A DNA stretch of 43,688 bases from Phycisphaerae bacterium (GCA_012729395.1 JAAYDF010000153.1:1-43688); one strand, 5' to 3'. Positions 1-9,511 are shown, counted from the first letter of the stretch. Notes: generated from the sequence alone by a model not told the origin. Numbers and translations are program-made.

Positions 1-20
1 TCGCGCGGCTGGCGATGCGC

Positions 21-64
21 AAAAAAGATCGGCCAGGCATGGAGAGCGCTGCCCTTGGCCGATC
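21..64 (-). terminator. intrinsic terminator for the moxR-DUF58-tgpA operon
   Basis: Read on the minus strand, GATCGGCCA (64-56) pairs with TGGCCGATC (35-27), with further inner pairing, and is followed at once by six T (26-21). This is a textbook Rho-independent terminator. It lies about 320 bases past the stop codon of the transglutaminase gene, which is the only minus-strand gene upstream of it in view. Confidence 0.75.
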
Positions 65-383
65 AGTTGGGGACTAGCAACATACGGCCCACCTCGACAA
101 TCCATGGGCCATACGGGGTCTTGTCGCTACTACCTCCACTATGCCTGCTGGCCCAGCCGGACGCAACCCATCAACGATGGCGGAAATGAGCCTGCCCGCC
201 ATGTCACCCCGGCGAGTCACATACCCCGAAGCAGCCCCAACCTCTTGATTTTAATGGTGATGCGCGCCTGACGTGATGCGTATCCCGGCCTGAGACGCGC
301 CGAATAAATCTGCACCACTACGGGTAAATACCTAGCCTTGTTTTGCGGAAAAAGGGACCGACAACCCCAGGAGTGCCCCCTTT
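65..383. other. non-coding 3' flank
   Basis: This 319-base stretch lies between the terminator and the stop codon of the transglutaminase gene. No open frame with convincing composition or a ribosome binding site was seen in it. It is probably the 3' untranslated region of the minus-strand operon. Confidence 0.5.
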
Positions 384-2729
384 TCAGGGCGTGGAGACCT
401 GCCCGGGAAGCCCGGCCGCCTCCGCGGTCTTGAGACGGTACGGATCGACACCCGCAAGGTTCTTCAAGAAGCCCTCGATCCGCGACCGTTGATCGGCGGA
501 GAGGTGACGCCGGCCGAAGCTCACTTCGTAGTAGGCCGCGACCAACTCGGGGGCATTGCCCAAGACCGGATAGCGGATCGCCAACTCGGCGGCAAACTCC
601 GCGGGGGTTTGCTGAGGTCTGCGATGTAGGCCCAGATGGCCCATCCGCCGACGGAACCGCTCGTAGAACTCCTCTTCGCCACGGCGGCGGCCGCCTGACC
701 AGACCCGCCATTCCTGGCGGAAACGCGCCGCGAGGATGTACAGGACCGAGATGATCACATAACCGCTGAGCACGACCATCAACGCCACCATGATGGCGAA
801 AACCCAATACAGGAGACGGTGGGACAGCTTCAGTTCGGCACGCCACCATATGAGCTCACGAAGGAAGCCCGCCACTGAGCCGGCCAGAGTCTGCTCACTG
901 CCGCCCGGTCTACGCAACCACTGCTCGAAACGGGTGCCCAACTGCTCTCGCACGCCCGAGTCGTACGCCACCACCAAGTTAGCCCACTGGAACTGGACGT
1001 AATCCAGGTAGCGATGAAGATCCATCATCCATCCGTGCCGAAGCACCGCTGCGTTCTGTCCGTGCGGCGTGGGGTCGTAGGTCACCCAATCCCGGCCGGG
1101 GATGTAGACTTCGACCCAGGAATGGGCGTGCTTTTCTCGCACGACGTAGTAGTTGCCGATCGGGTTATACTCCCCGCCTCGGTACCCGGTTACGATCCGG
1201 GCCGGAATCCCCCGGTACTGGCAAAGCAGGGCCATCGCGGCCGCGAAATGCTGGCAGTATCCCTGCCTGCTGGTCAGGAGGAAGTATCCGATCGGCTCGC
1301 GTCCGCCGGGGATGTTGCCCTCCAAACGGTACGTGAACGTAGGCCCCTGCAGGAACTCGACCACCGTCCGAGCGAACTTCTCGTAATCGGCTGACTCTGT
1401 CAGATCGCCCGCCGTGCCCGCCTCATTATCGAGGCGTGCGACCAGTGCCCGAAGCTCGGCCTCGCGTGGAAGCGCCGGATCAGGCAGCAGAACGGGTGGC
1501 ATGGGCTCCAGCTCGCGCTCGGCCTCCAGCGCCCTCTGCACAGCCACGGGAAGCCTGCCGTCCGGACCGCGGACCGCGGAGACCACCTCATAGCGCATCC
1601 CGGACCCGGATTTCCTCTGCACACGCAACGTCTGGTCGTCAAGGTTCTTGCGGATCTCGTCGAAGTTGGGCAGGCGAATCTCGAGGGGTGGGTAGCAGTT
1701 GAACAGATAGGCATGGTCCGTGGGCTGGAGCAGATAGCGTTGCTGCATCACGGTACCTTCAAGGCTCAGACGTTCATCCTGCAAGACAAGAATCACCTTG
1801 TCCGAGATGAAGGTCGAGGTCAACGGCAGGTCAATGATGGTGCGTGTCTGACCTGGTGCCGAACGCCACTCCCACGGCTCCCGGCTGCCCAGCTCGCGGA
1901 AATATCGAAGGAAGACCGCCCCTCGGAAGTAGGGCTCGGAATCGGCGTCCGCGGGCGGCGGTCCCCCTTCCCATGTCACCACCACGGTCATCACCTTGCG
2001 TTCAGACTGCTGGATGGGCCCGACAGCCTCGAAGTTGAAGCTGGGACCGAAGCCGGTCAGCGCGTACCCGCCGGCCCGGGTATCGAGCCGACCGAACATG
2101 CCACCGCCCACCCGAGGGAAGAGCACGAAGATACCGACTCCGACGATCACGCTGGCGAGACTGGCCAGCGCCGTCATGGTGATGGCGCCGGCCCGCGGCA
2201 GGCCGTCCCCCCCGTTCTGTGGTCCTCGCCAGAAAGCGGCGACGGTCTGGTTGTGCCGGCGTACCCGATACTGCTCCATGACCGCGTGGAACTGAAGAAA
2301 TGCGTGGAACCCGACGGTCAGATACACCAGCAGCACCAGGGGGAAGATGATGTCGCCGCTGACGATGGCCGCGACGATCAGCAGCAGAAGACAGAGCACA
2401 AAGACCTGTGCCTGGTCGCGGTAGTTCTGTTGCTGAAGCAACTTGCACACGCACACCAGTATCATAAAGTGGGCGAGGGCGATGATCGGGATAACGTCCA
2501 GCCACAGATACTCAAGCAGCAACAGCCCGAACGACGCGATGATGAAGACGGCCCCCGCGGTGCGATTCAGGAGAGGGGCTCGCCGTCGGACCACGGTCCA
2601 CCAGCCGACCAGCCCGGCCCCTGCCGCCAAGCACCACAGATACCAGACCCCTTCAGCCAAAGCCAACGGGGTGGCCACGGCCACGAGCAGGACGACCTCG
2701 GAGAGGAAGAGTCGAGGCCTGCAGGTCAT
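384..2729 (-). CDS. TgpA-like membrane transglutaminase (DUF3488 / transglutaminase core / DUF4129)
   Basis: A 781-residue membrane protein. The N-terminal third has several hydrophobic segments (DUF3488-like). It is followed by a periplasmic transglutaminase-like core with the catalytic triad C492 (GYCQHF), H536 (HAHSWVEVY) and D552 (WVTYDPTP). One more membrane segment near residue 650 precedes a cytoplasmic DUF4129-like tail. The ATG at 2729 overlaps the stop of the DUF58 gene (ATGA), and this decides the start over an in-frame ATG 57 bases upstream. The MoxR-DUF58-transglutaminase trio is widespread; in Pseudomonas the TgpA homologue is essential and envelope-associated. The substrate here is unknown. 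With the whole triad present, it is predicted to be catalytically competent. Confidence 0.9.
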   Translation of the reverse strand: MTCRPRLFLSEVVLLVAVATPLALAEGVWYLWCLAAGAGLVGWWTVVRRRAPLLNRTAGAVFIIASFGLLLLEYLWLDVIPIIALAHFMILVCVCKLLQQQNYRDQAQVFVLCLLLLIVAAIVSGDIIFPLVLLVYLTVGFHAFLQFHAVMEQYRVRRHNQTVAAFWRGPQNGGDGLPRAGAITMTALASLASVIVGVGIFVLFPRVGGGMFGRLDTRAGGYALTGFGPSFNFEAVGPIQQSERKVMTVVVTWEGGPPPADADSEPYFRGAVFLRYFRELGSREPWEWRSAPGQTRTIIDLPLTSTFISDKVILVLQDERLSLEGTVMQQRYLLQPTDHAYLFNCYPPLEIRLPNFDEIRKNLDDQTLRVQRKSGSGMRYEVVSAVRGPDGRLPVAVQRALEAERELEPMPPVLLPDPALPREAELRALVARLDNEAGTAGDLTESADYEKFARTVVEFLQGPTFTYRLEGNIPGGREPIGYFLLTSRQGYCQHFAAAMALLCQYRGIPARIVTGYRGGEYNPIGNYYVVREKHAHSWVEVYIPGRDWVTYDPTPHGQNAAVLRHGWMMDLHRYLDYVQFQWANLVVAYDSGVREQLGTRFEQWLRRPGGSEQTLAGSVAGFLRELIWWRAELKLSHRLLYWVFAIMVALMVVLSGYVIISVLYILAARFRQEWRVWSGGRRRGEEEFYERFRRRMGHLGLHRRPQQTPAEFAAELAIRYPVLGNAPELVAAYYEVSFGRRHLSADQRSRIEGFLKNLAGVDPYRLKTAEAAGLPGQVSTP

Positions 2730-4060
2730 TTCGCCCCTCCTTCCACCGGGCGGAAGGAGTCCGGCACAAAAACCGTCTCCAGCCATTCAGACCCCGGCGT
2801 GGCGACTCGTACAGCCTCGGCCCGCTTGCCGAGGAACCGGGCCACCCGTCCGTGAGTCTCGGTCATGCGAGGTGTACAGAGCAGGCAGCGAGCATGCCAA
2901 CCGCTGGTCCAGCGCACGCGAGCCAACAGCGTGCCCAGCCCCTCTCCGAAACCGGGTTCAAGCAAGGCCAATTCCTGCAAGAGACGGCGGCGCTGGGCAC
3001 GTCCGCCGGCGGGAGGAATCACGACGGGCAATCGGCCGCAAGCGATGAGGCCCACCCGATGTCCCCGTTCGAGGCCGTCGCACACCGCCGTGGCGGCGGC
3101 GGCAATAAGCCGCTCCACCAGCAGGTCCGGCGGCCGGGCGTCACTTTCCGCATCCTCTTTTCGCCCCGACCTCCGCCGTGCGTCGGTGTCCGGCTCGAGC
3201 TCGCCCGCAAGCCAGGGATCCAGTAGAACGATGACCTGCGTGGCTCGCAGGGGCACGTGCTCGCGGACCACCAGTTGCCCCACGCGAGCCGATCGTCGCC
3301 AATGAATCCACTTGAGGTTGTCTCCCTCTCGGTACTCCCGGACGCCGTAAAACTCATCGCTCGCGGAGCTCTGCTGGGCCGAGCGCAAGGCCGAAGTCTC
3401 CGCCACATCGCGTCCCTTCCAGGGATCTCGCCGCAAACGTCCGACAGCGGGATAGATGATCAGTTCGGCCGGGGCGCTCACGTCCACCTCGACGGAGATC
3501 AGGCCGAACGGAAACCGCGAACTCACCCGCACGCTCTCCAGCGGGATTCGCCCACGAAACGCACATCGAGCGACGACCTCCAGTCGCCGCTCCTCGCCTG
3601 GCGACAACGAATCCACCCAGCAGAGGGGAAACGGAGTATGTCGCCGCGGCACGGCGCTCTCGCCCACGATCAGGGACCAGGCTCGGACACATCGCCCGGC
3701 ATGGCGAATGGTGTACACGACGGAAAAAGGCCGACCGGCCACCACCGCCTGCGGCAGCGTCCGGGTCGCCTCGATGCGGCGTACCATCAGCACCGGGGCC
3801 ACCACGTTGATCAGGATGGCCCCCGTACCAATACCGAAAAGGAGAAAAAGCAGGTTTGTCTCGCTGTGCAGGCCCGCCAGCCCGACCACCAGCACAATCA
3901 GGATCGCCAGTATGCCGCTGAAGGTGAAACGCAGCCCCCGCCAGGGTGATCGCCGCGCGCACGAACCACCCTCTGCGGGCTTTGCTTCCTCCGCCCTGCG
4001 TCGACTCACCGGTTGGCTCACGACGTGATGCATCGTCGCCACCTCTCGAAGCCCGCTCAC
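2726..4060 (-). CDS. DUF58 domain membrane protein
   Basis: A 444-residue protein with two adjacent hydrophobic segments near residues 43-90. These are followed by a beta-rich region and then the DUF58 signature REYREGDNLKWIHWRRSAR, which often precedes a von Willebrand A-like fold. The start ATG overlaps the stop of the MoxR gene (ATGA), and its own stop overlaps the start of the transglutaminase gene, so the three are translationally coupled. DUF58 proteins are regular partners of MoxR ATPases and are thought to act as the client or adaptor that MoxR remodels. The exact role here is not shown by the sequence. Confidence 0.9.
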   Translation of the reverse strand: MSGLREVATMHHVVSQPVSRRRAEEAKPAEGGSCARRSPWRGLRFTFSGILAILIVLVVGLAGLHSETNLLFLLFGIGTGAILINVVAPVLMVRRIEATRTLPQAVVAGRPFSVVYTIRHAGRCVRAWSLIVGESAVPRRHTPFPLCWVDSLSPGEERRLEVVARCAFRGRIPLESVRVSSRFPFGLISVEVDVSAPAELIIYPAVGRLRRDPWKGRDVAETSALRSAQQSSASDEFYGVREYREGDNLKWIHWRRSARVGQLVVREHVPLRATQVIVLLDPWLAGELEPDTDARRRSGRKEDAESDARPPDLLVERLIAAAATAVCDGLERGHRVGLIACGRLPVVIPPAGGRAQRRRLLQELALLEPGFGEGLGTLLARVRWTSGWHARCLLCTPRMTETHGRVARFLGKRAEAVRVATPGSEWLETVFVPDSFRPVEGGAK

Positions 4061-5019
4061 TCCGGCACCGTGACGCCACGGAGAACCTCTTCGAGAATCT
4101 GTTCAGCGCTGACGGTGTGCCCGTCATGCAGGTAACTCTTGCTGACCACGCGGTGGGCGCAGACCGGCACGAAGAGGGCCTTGAGATCATCGGGGACCAC
4201 GTAATCCCGACCTTCCAGGATCGCGGCGGCCTGAGCGCAGCGGATGAACGCGATGGTACCCCGCGGCGAGACCCCGACCTCCAGATGCTCATGGTGCCGC
4301 GTCGCCTCGACCAAGTCCAACGCATAGTCGACCAACCGGTCGTCGACCCGGATTTCCGGCACGCGGTTCTGGATGGCGATCACGTCGGCCTGCGACATGA
4401 CCGGCTCGGTGGCTTCCAGGGCCGACTTGCTCGGCTCCTCGCGCACAATCCGGGCCTCGACCGCCCGGGTCGGATACCCGATCCGGATGCGTAACGCGAA
4501 CCGATCGAGCTGGTTCTCCGGCAGGAAGTACGTCCCCTCGAACTCGAAGGGGTTTTGTGTCGCGATCACCCAGAACGGCTGGTCCAGCCGCATGGTGCGG
4601 CCGTCCATGCTCACCTGGGCCTCGTTCATCGCTTCGAGCAGGGCCGACTGGGTGCGCGGCGTGGTCCGGTTGATCTCGTCGGCCAGCACCACGTTCGCGA
4701 AAATCGGGCCCCGCTTAAACTCGAAGCTGCTGGTGTTGGTGTCATAGATGCTCACACCCACGATGTCTGAAGGAAGCATATCCGGCGTCAACTGGATGCG
4801 CGTGAAGGTCAACTCGAGGCTGCGAGCGAGCACACGGGCAAGCACGGTCTTGCCCACGCCGGGCACATCCTCGATCAGCAGGTGACCGCGACTCATCAGC
4901 CCGACCAGCGCTTGCATGACCACATCCGGCTTCCCCAGGAACACACGCTCGATATTGGCCCGAACGCGGTGCAGTCCATCCAACAAAGGATCGCCGGTCG
5001 CAACTGGATCTGTGGACAC
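4057..5019 (-). CDS. MoxR-family AAA+ ATPase
   Basis: A 320-residue AAA+ ATPase of the MoxR group. Walker A is EDVPGVGKTVLA, Walker B is VVLADEINR, sensor 1 lies in VIATQNPFEFEGTYFLPE, and the C-terminal lid helices contain SPRGTIAFIRCAQAAA. MoxR proteins act as chaperone-like ATPases on DUF58/VWA partners. I chose the GTG at 5019 because it has a GGAG eight bases upstream, gives the usual family length, and lies just inside a TATAAT -10 box at 5076-5071. An ATG at 5160 lies upstream of that box, so it would not be transcribed from it. First gene of a three-gene overlapping operon. Confidence 0.9.
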   Translation of the reverse strand: MSTDPVATGDPLLDGLHRVRANIERVFLGKPDVVMQALVGLMSRGHLLIEDVPGVGKTVLARVLARSLELTFTRIQLTPDMLPSDIVGVSIYDTNTSSFEFKRGPIFANVVLADEINRTTPRTQSALLEAMNEAQVSMDGRTMRLDQPFWVIATQNPFEFEGTYFLPENQLDRFALRIRIGYPTRAVEARIVREEPSKSALEATEPVMSQADVIAIQNRVPEIRVDDRLVDYALDLVEATRHHEHLEVGVSPRGTIAFIRCAQAAAILEGRDYVVPDDLKALFVPVCAHRVVSKSYLHDGHTVSAEQILEEVLRGVTVPE

Positions 5020-5070
5020 GATGGGTTCTCCGAGGGCGGCCGGCCAATCGCCAAGCCGAACCTGGGCCCT

Positions 5071-5099
5071 ATTATAGGGCTTCCGTCCAATCCTTGAAG
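5071..5099 (-). promoter_or_regulatory. candidate sigma70-type promoter for the moxR operon
   Basis: A perfect TATAAT -10 box on the minus strand (5076-5071) lies in the centre of a 15-base palindrome, GCCCTATTATAGGGC. The -35 region is weak (TTCAAG or CTTCAA at 16-17 bases). The predicted start of transcription, near 5063, leaves a leader of about 45 bases before the GTG. The palindrome over the -10 box could be an operator, but no cognate regulator is apparent. Confidence 0.5.
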
Positions 5100-5158
5100 A
5101 GAGCGCTGCCAGGGCCGCACCTGGGATCCGGGCGCCGTCGAAGATTCGCGTTTCCGCC

Positions 5159-5187
5159 AAGACATCCTGCCCGCCTCAGGCTAGAAT
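5159..5187 (+). promoter_or_regulatory. candidate sigma70-type promoter for the aspartic-protease-like gene
   Basis: AAGACA (5159-5164), a 17-base spacer and TAGAAT (5182-5187) make a plausible plus-strand promoter. It is divergent from the moxR promoter and about 85 bases upstream of the GTG at 5279. Confidence 0.4.
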
Positions 5188-5278
5188 CATAGGGCGAGTT
5201 GCGGAGAATCCTCCCCATCGATCCGCGATCAAGCCTGAGGCAATGCTGTCTTTCTTTCTCCCCGGCAGGAGGCAACGA

Positions 5279-6859
5279 GTGCGCTCATCTCGATTCATAA
5301 CCGCCCCGCTGGCTGCCGTATTGGCGGTTTGCTGCACCGCGGGCAACCTATCGGCGGCTGATAAGCGCCCCGGCTGGAGCACCCGCAAGGTCGACCTTCG
5401 GCTGACCGGCGGGCACCGGATCGTCTCGATTTCGACGCCCGATCAACCCCGGCCACTCCTGCGCTCGACCACGGGGACACTCGAGGCCACCGCTTCCACC
5501 GCCGCCACGTGGCCTCACCCACGAGTTCCCATCGACGGCTTCTCGCCCATGGTGGCCGTAGTCACCAGCGACTACAAAGCCACCGGCGATGACCGCTACG
5601 ATCACCTGCTCACGCAGAGCTTCGTAGGCAACCCTCTCAATCCGCCCGCCAGCCAGAACTTCGCCATTGGAATCTTCGACAGCGGTTCCGTCGTCGACTT
5701 GGTCGGGTACTGCCACTCGCAGACTCTGGGCCTGACCAGTGACCTGCTCACCCCCAATACGGTCACGCTGACCGGGGCATCCGGCGACGTCGAAGCCCCG
5801 ATCACCTGGCCCGTCGGCATGTTCGCGGCCGGGCTGAGTGCCGTTCAACCCGACGGGCAACTCGACACCACCCAGCTTCGCGGGCACGGAAACATCTCGG
5901 TGGTCGTGTCCCCATACGAAGAGTGCGGTGACGGACCCGAACTACCCGTCGCCCTCGGCAATGTCTTCGTCGGCTTCTTCACCTCCGTGATCCGCGTGGA
6001 CCTGCCCCAGGCATTGACGCACAACGGCCAGACCTACGCCAGCCCTGAAGTGCAGATCAAACCGCTCGGGTCGGCTCCCGGCATCCCGGTTGCTCGCAAC
6101 ATCCGCATGACCGCCAGCGGGCCAGGCGCGATCACCACCGCCGCCTACTTTCCCGACATGCTCGATCCATACAACCCCGACCAACCATGGTTCCCCACAC
6201 TGCTGGCGATGTACAACGGCGGCCTGCCGCTCGGCGGAGCGTTTTATGCCCAGATCGGCGCTCTGATGGGCGAACCGAGCCCGACCAATCCGCTCCAGAC
6301 CATGCGCGTCCTTGTCGATACCGGGGCCCAAGCCTCGATCATCACCCCGGGCATGGCCGGCAACTTGAATCTCCCCCTGGAACCGGACTTCACGATCGAG
6401 GTTCTCGGGGTCGGCGGCATGCAGGAAGACGTACCCGGCTACTTCATCGACTACGTGAAGATCAACGCGCTGGGCGGAGCGATGGAGTTCTCCCGCGTCC
6501 CGTTCGTCGTGCTCAACCTCGCCTCGCCCGACGGTCTGTCTATGGACGGCATCCTGGGCATGAACCTCTTGTGGAACCGCAATGTGGTCTTCGATCCTGT
6601 CCTGCAGGGCGACGGCAACCTTCGGGTATCCGACCCGGTCCTGAGCCCTGCCGACCTGAACCGCGACACGGACGTGGATGCCGACGACTTCACCCTGTTC
6701 GAGGCATGCTTCAGCGGCGCGGACATCCCCCAACCGGTCCTGGAGTGCATTCTGGCGGATCTCGACGGCGACGGTGACGTGGACCTTAGCGACTTCGGTC
6801 GATTCCAACGCTGCCACAACGGCCCTGGGGTTGCCGTGGCCCCCAACTGCGCCCAATGA
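5279..6859 (+). CDS. exported aspartic-protease-like protein with dockerin-like calcium tail
   Basis: A 526-residue secreted protein. The GTG at 5279 has an ideal AGGAGG six bases upstream, so I prefer it to the ATG at 5243, which has none. A signal peptide ends near NLSAA. Two motifs of the aspartic-protease type are present: IFDSGSVVDLVG (D134) and LVDTGAQASIITPG (D347). The second is followed by the hydrophobic-Gly motif GILGMNLL, as in retropepsin and pepsin folds. Residues about 457-525 hold two EF-hand-like calcium loops (LNRDTDVDADDF and LDGDGDVDLSDF), resembling the dockerin type I tails common on planctomycete exported proteins. It may be a bilobal extracellular or envelope protease. 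Catalysis is not proven, because the first lobe is only weakly family-like. Confidence 0.75.
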   Translation: MRSSRFITAPLAAVLAVCCTAGNLSAADKRPGWSTRKVDLRLTGGHRIVSISTPDQPRPLLRSTTGTLEATASTAATWPHPRVPIDGFSPMVAVVTSDYKATGDDRYDHLLTQSFVGNPLNPPASQNFAIGIFDSGSVVDLVGYCHSQTLGLTSDLLTPNTVTLTGASGDVEAPITWPVGMFAAGLSAVQPDGQLDTTQLRGHGNISVVVSPYEECGDGPELPVALGNVFVGFFTSVIRVDLPQALTHNGQTYASPEVQIKPLGSAPGIPVARNIRMTASGPGAITTAAYFPDMLDPYNPDQPWFPTLLAMYNGGLPLGGAFYAQIGALMGEPSPTNPLQTMRVLVDTGAQASIITPGMAGNLNLPLEPDFTIEVLGVGGMQEDVPGYFIDYVKINALGGAMEFSRVPFVVLNLASPDGLSMDGILGMNLLWNRNVVFDPVLQGDGNLRVSDPVLSPADLNRDTDVDADDFTLFEACFSGADIPQPVLECILADLDGDGDVDLSDFGRFQRCHNGPGVAVAPNCAQ

Positions 6860-6966
6860 GCCCAACTGCGCAATGAGGCGGCGGCCAGCTACAGCATGGC
6901 ACGCCATGGTGTGAGACCGGAGCTCGGTCGAGCCGCGTCTCGCCGGTGCGGGACCGAGGAGACTCC

Positions 6967-7004
6967 GGTCGCCACGGCCTGCCCGCCGTGGTGGGGGGGC
7001 GACC
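6967..7004 (+). repeat. REP-like hairpin repeat, copy 1
   Basis: GGTCGCC (6967-6973) and GGCGACC (6998-7004) enclose an inner CGGCCTGCCCGCCGTGG-type hairpin and are followed by GCTAC. It is the first of five members of this family in the window. It sits in the 269-base gap between the protease-like gene and priA, which holds no gene. Confidence 0.7.
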
Positions 7005-7128
7005 GCTACCTTCACAGCCCTCGCGCTTCAGCCTTCATCATGTAGCCAGCCTCCAAGCCTTCTTCCTCCCTGTATGTCCAGTGAGGCGAGGCTTATACTC
7101 GGCTTGGCGGCTTGCGGCCGATGGAACC

Positions 7129-9426
7129 ATGGGTGGATGCGTGGTGAGCACTCCGAAAGAGATCATTCGCACATTATGGTCTGAACCCGGAGACATGCGG
7201 GTGGGACCGGTGGCGCGCGTGGCGCTTCTGGCACCGGTGGACAAGGACTACAGCTACACCGTGCCGGATGAACTGGCGGGGCAGGTCGAGCCAGGCCGGC
7301 GAGTAGTTGTGCCGTTCGGGCGGCGTGGTCGGCGGGTGCCGGCCTTCTGCGTTTCCGTGGCCGACGAACAGTGGACGAGCACTCTGAGGCCGGTCGCCGA
7401 GGTGCTCGATGACCAGCGGCTGTTGAGCGATTCGCTGCTGGAACTGGGCCGATGGATGGCCCGGTACTACTGTTGCCCGTTGGGCCGAACGCTGGCGGCG
7501 ATGGTGCCGGCGGCCATCCGGGTACAGAGCGGGTTCCGCACCGTGCGGACCTGCCGGTTGGCACGGACGGGGGAAGAAGCCGCGAAGGGCGTGCGGCTGT
7601 CGGCCCAGCGGCGGGCGGTGATCGATTGCCTGACCGCCCACCCGGAGGGGCTGACGATCGAAGCGTTGCTTGAGGCGACCGGAGCCGGACGGGCAGTGGT
7701 CACGGCCCTGGCCAAGGCGGGGGTGGTCGAGATTCGCACGCACCGCGAGCCGGCGCCGGCACCGGATTTCGACCGACCGGGCACCGAACCAGCCTTCCAG
7801 CTCAATCGCACTCAGCGGACGGCAGTCGAGCGAATCGTGGCCATGGCCGCCGAGCGACGGTTCCGCGCTGTGCTGCTCTTCGGGGTCAGCGGGAGCGGCA
7901 AGACGGAGGTCTACGTCCACGCGATCCGTGCGGTCCTGGCGGTCGGCCGACAGGCGATCCTGCTGGTCCCCGAGATCGCGCTCACCACACAGATTGTCGA
8001 GCGGCTGACCAGCCGTTTCCGCGACGTGGCCGTGATCCACAGCGGGCTGACCGGAACGCAGCGTTCGCTGACCTGGGCGGCGATCGCCCGCGGCGAGAAG
8101 CGTGTGGTCATCGGCACGCGGAGCGCGATCTTCGCCCCGTGCCCCGACCTGGGGCTCATTGTGGTCGACGAGGAGCAGGAAGGCAGCTACAAGAACCTTC
8201 AAGCTCCTCGCTTTCACACCCGCGACGTGGCCATCAAACGGGCTCAGCTCGCGGGCGTGCCGGTGGTGCTGGGATCGGCGACGCCGTCGCTGGAGACCTG
8301 GCACAACTGCGACCGCTATCGGCACTTTGAGCGAATCAGTCTGCCGGCCCGGATTTCCGGCCTGCCCATGCCGACCGTGGAGTTCGTCGATCTACGAATG
8401 GCCCAAGGGGAGCGGAAGGGCGTTCACCTGTTATCGGAGCGGATGGAGCAGGCCATCCGGCGGACGCTGGAGGCCGGCCAGCAGGCGGTGTTGCTGCTCA
8501 ACCGAAGGGGGTACGCCAATTACCTGATGTGCAGTCGTTGCCGGCATCCGGTGCTCTGTCCGCGATGCCAAGTCAACATGGTCTTCCACCAGACGACGGG
8601 CATGGCGGTGTGCCATTACTGCCAATCCAAGATGCCGGTGCCGACCAAGTGCGAGGACAGCTCGTGCGGGGGCAAGTTGATCCGCTGGGGCATGGGCACG
8701 CAGCGCGTGGAGGAGGAGCTGCGGGTCAAGTTCCCCGAGGCTCGCATCGCCCGGGCGGACAGCGACACCATGCTGCGATCCGAGCATTACGAGGACATGA
8801 TCCGTGCGTTGGCTGAACGGCGGACGGACATTCTGGTCGGCACGCAGATGGTCGCCAAGGGTTTGGACTTCCCCGCGGTGGCGTTCGTGGGCGTGGTGAA
8901 CGCGGATACATCGCTGGCGATTCCCGACTTCCGGGCGTCGGAGCGGACCTTCCAGTTGATCACTCAGGTAGCGGGCCGCGCGGGCCGCGCCGAGGCGGGA
9001 GGGCACGTCGTGGTGCAAAGCCTGGCCGGCGTCTCACCGGTGCTGAGCTTCGCGATTCGGCACGACTACGAAGGCTTCGCCCGACACGAATTGGGGATTC
9101 GGCGACAGCTTGGTTGGCCGCCGTTCTCGCGGCTGGCTCGGGTGGTGATCTCGCACACCAGCCGGGACCGGGCCCGGGCCGAGGCCAACGCACTGGCCCG
9201 CGGCATCACCAGCTTTCTGGCCGAGCATAAGCTGGCCGGGCAGGTGCTCGGCCCCCAGGCCGCCCCGCTGGCCCAGCTACGCAACTGCTACCGCTACGAA
9301 CTGCTGATTCAGGCGGCCGACGCCAGCCGACTGCTGGAGACCCTGGAGACCCTGCGGCACAACAAGGTGCTCAAACCGTCCGGCCAGCAGGTCATGGTGG
9401 ACGTCGACCCGGTGTCCTTGCAGTGA
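7129..9426 (+). CDS. priA: primosomal protein N' (PriA), replication-restart helicase
   Basis: A 765-residue 3'-to-5' superfamily 2 helicase that reloads the replisome at stalled forks. It has an N-terminal DNA-binding domain (VARVALLAPVDKDYSYTVP), Walker A VSGSGKTEVY (K258) and motif II DEEQ at 347-350. Motif III is LGSATPSLETW. The Zn-binding insertion from C468 has repeated CxxC pairs (CSRC, CPRC, CHYC). Motifs V-VI (VGTQMVAKGLDFP, QVAGRAGRAEAGG) complete the helicase. Motif II reads DEEQ where E. coli PriA has DEEH. The start is uncertain: ATG 7129, GTG 7144 and ATG 7195 all keep the conserved N-terminus, and none has a perfect ribosome binding site. Confidence 0.93.
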   Translation: MGGCVVSTPKEIIRTLWSEPGDMRVGPVARVALLAPVDKDYSYTVPDELAGQVEPGRRVVVPFGRRGRRVPAFCVSVADEQWTSTLRPVAEVLDDQRLLSDSLLELGRWMARYYCCPLGRTLAAMVPAAIRVQSGFRTVRTCRLARTGEEAAKGVRLSAQRRAVIDCLTAHPEGLTIEALLEATGAGRAVVTALAKAGVVEIRTHREPAPAPDFDRPGTEPAFQLNRTQRTAVERIVAMAAERRFRAVLLFGVSGSGKTEVYVHAIRAVLAVGRQAILLVPEIALTTQIVERLTSRFRDVAVIHSGLTGTQRSLTWAAIARGEKRVVIGTRSAIFAPCPDLGLIVVDEEQEGSYKNLQAPRFHTRDVAIKRAQLAGVPVVLGSATPSLETWHNCDRYRHFERISLPARISGLPMPTVEFVDLRMAQGERKGVHLLSERMEQAIRRTLEAGQQAVLLLNRRGYANYLMCSRCRHPVLCPRCQVNMVFHQTTGMAVCHYCQSKMPVPTKCEDSSCGGKLIRWGMGTQRVEEELRVKFPEARIARADSDTMLRSEHYEDMIRALAERRTDILVGTQMVAKGLDFPAVAFVGVVNADTSLAIPDFRASERTFQLITQVAGRAGRAEAGGHVVVQSLAGVSPVLSFAIRHDYEGFARHELGIRRQLGWPPFSRLARVVISHTSRDRARAEANALARGITSFLAEHKLAGQVLGPQAAPLAQLRNCYRYELLIQAADASRLLETLETLRHNKVLKPSGQQVMVDVDPVSLQ

Positions 9427-9511
9427 GAGAAGGCGGCAAGCGAGGAAGCGGGGAAACCAGACGGGGAGGAATGCGAGCAACGAGCTGCTCCGCGAGCAAG
9501 ACCTACTACCG

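Noticed and set aside
1713-2855. Plus-strand frame of 380 codons opposite the transglutaminase gene
   Set aside because: The translation is rich in His, Gln, Asp and Arg with no hydrophobic core; it is a shadow of the real minus-strand gene.
5942-7015. Minus-strand frame of 357 codons
   Set aside because: Antisense to the exported protease-like gene, with repetitive Val/Asp/His-rich shadow composition and no ribosome binding site.
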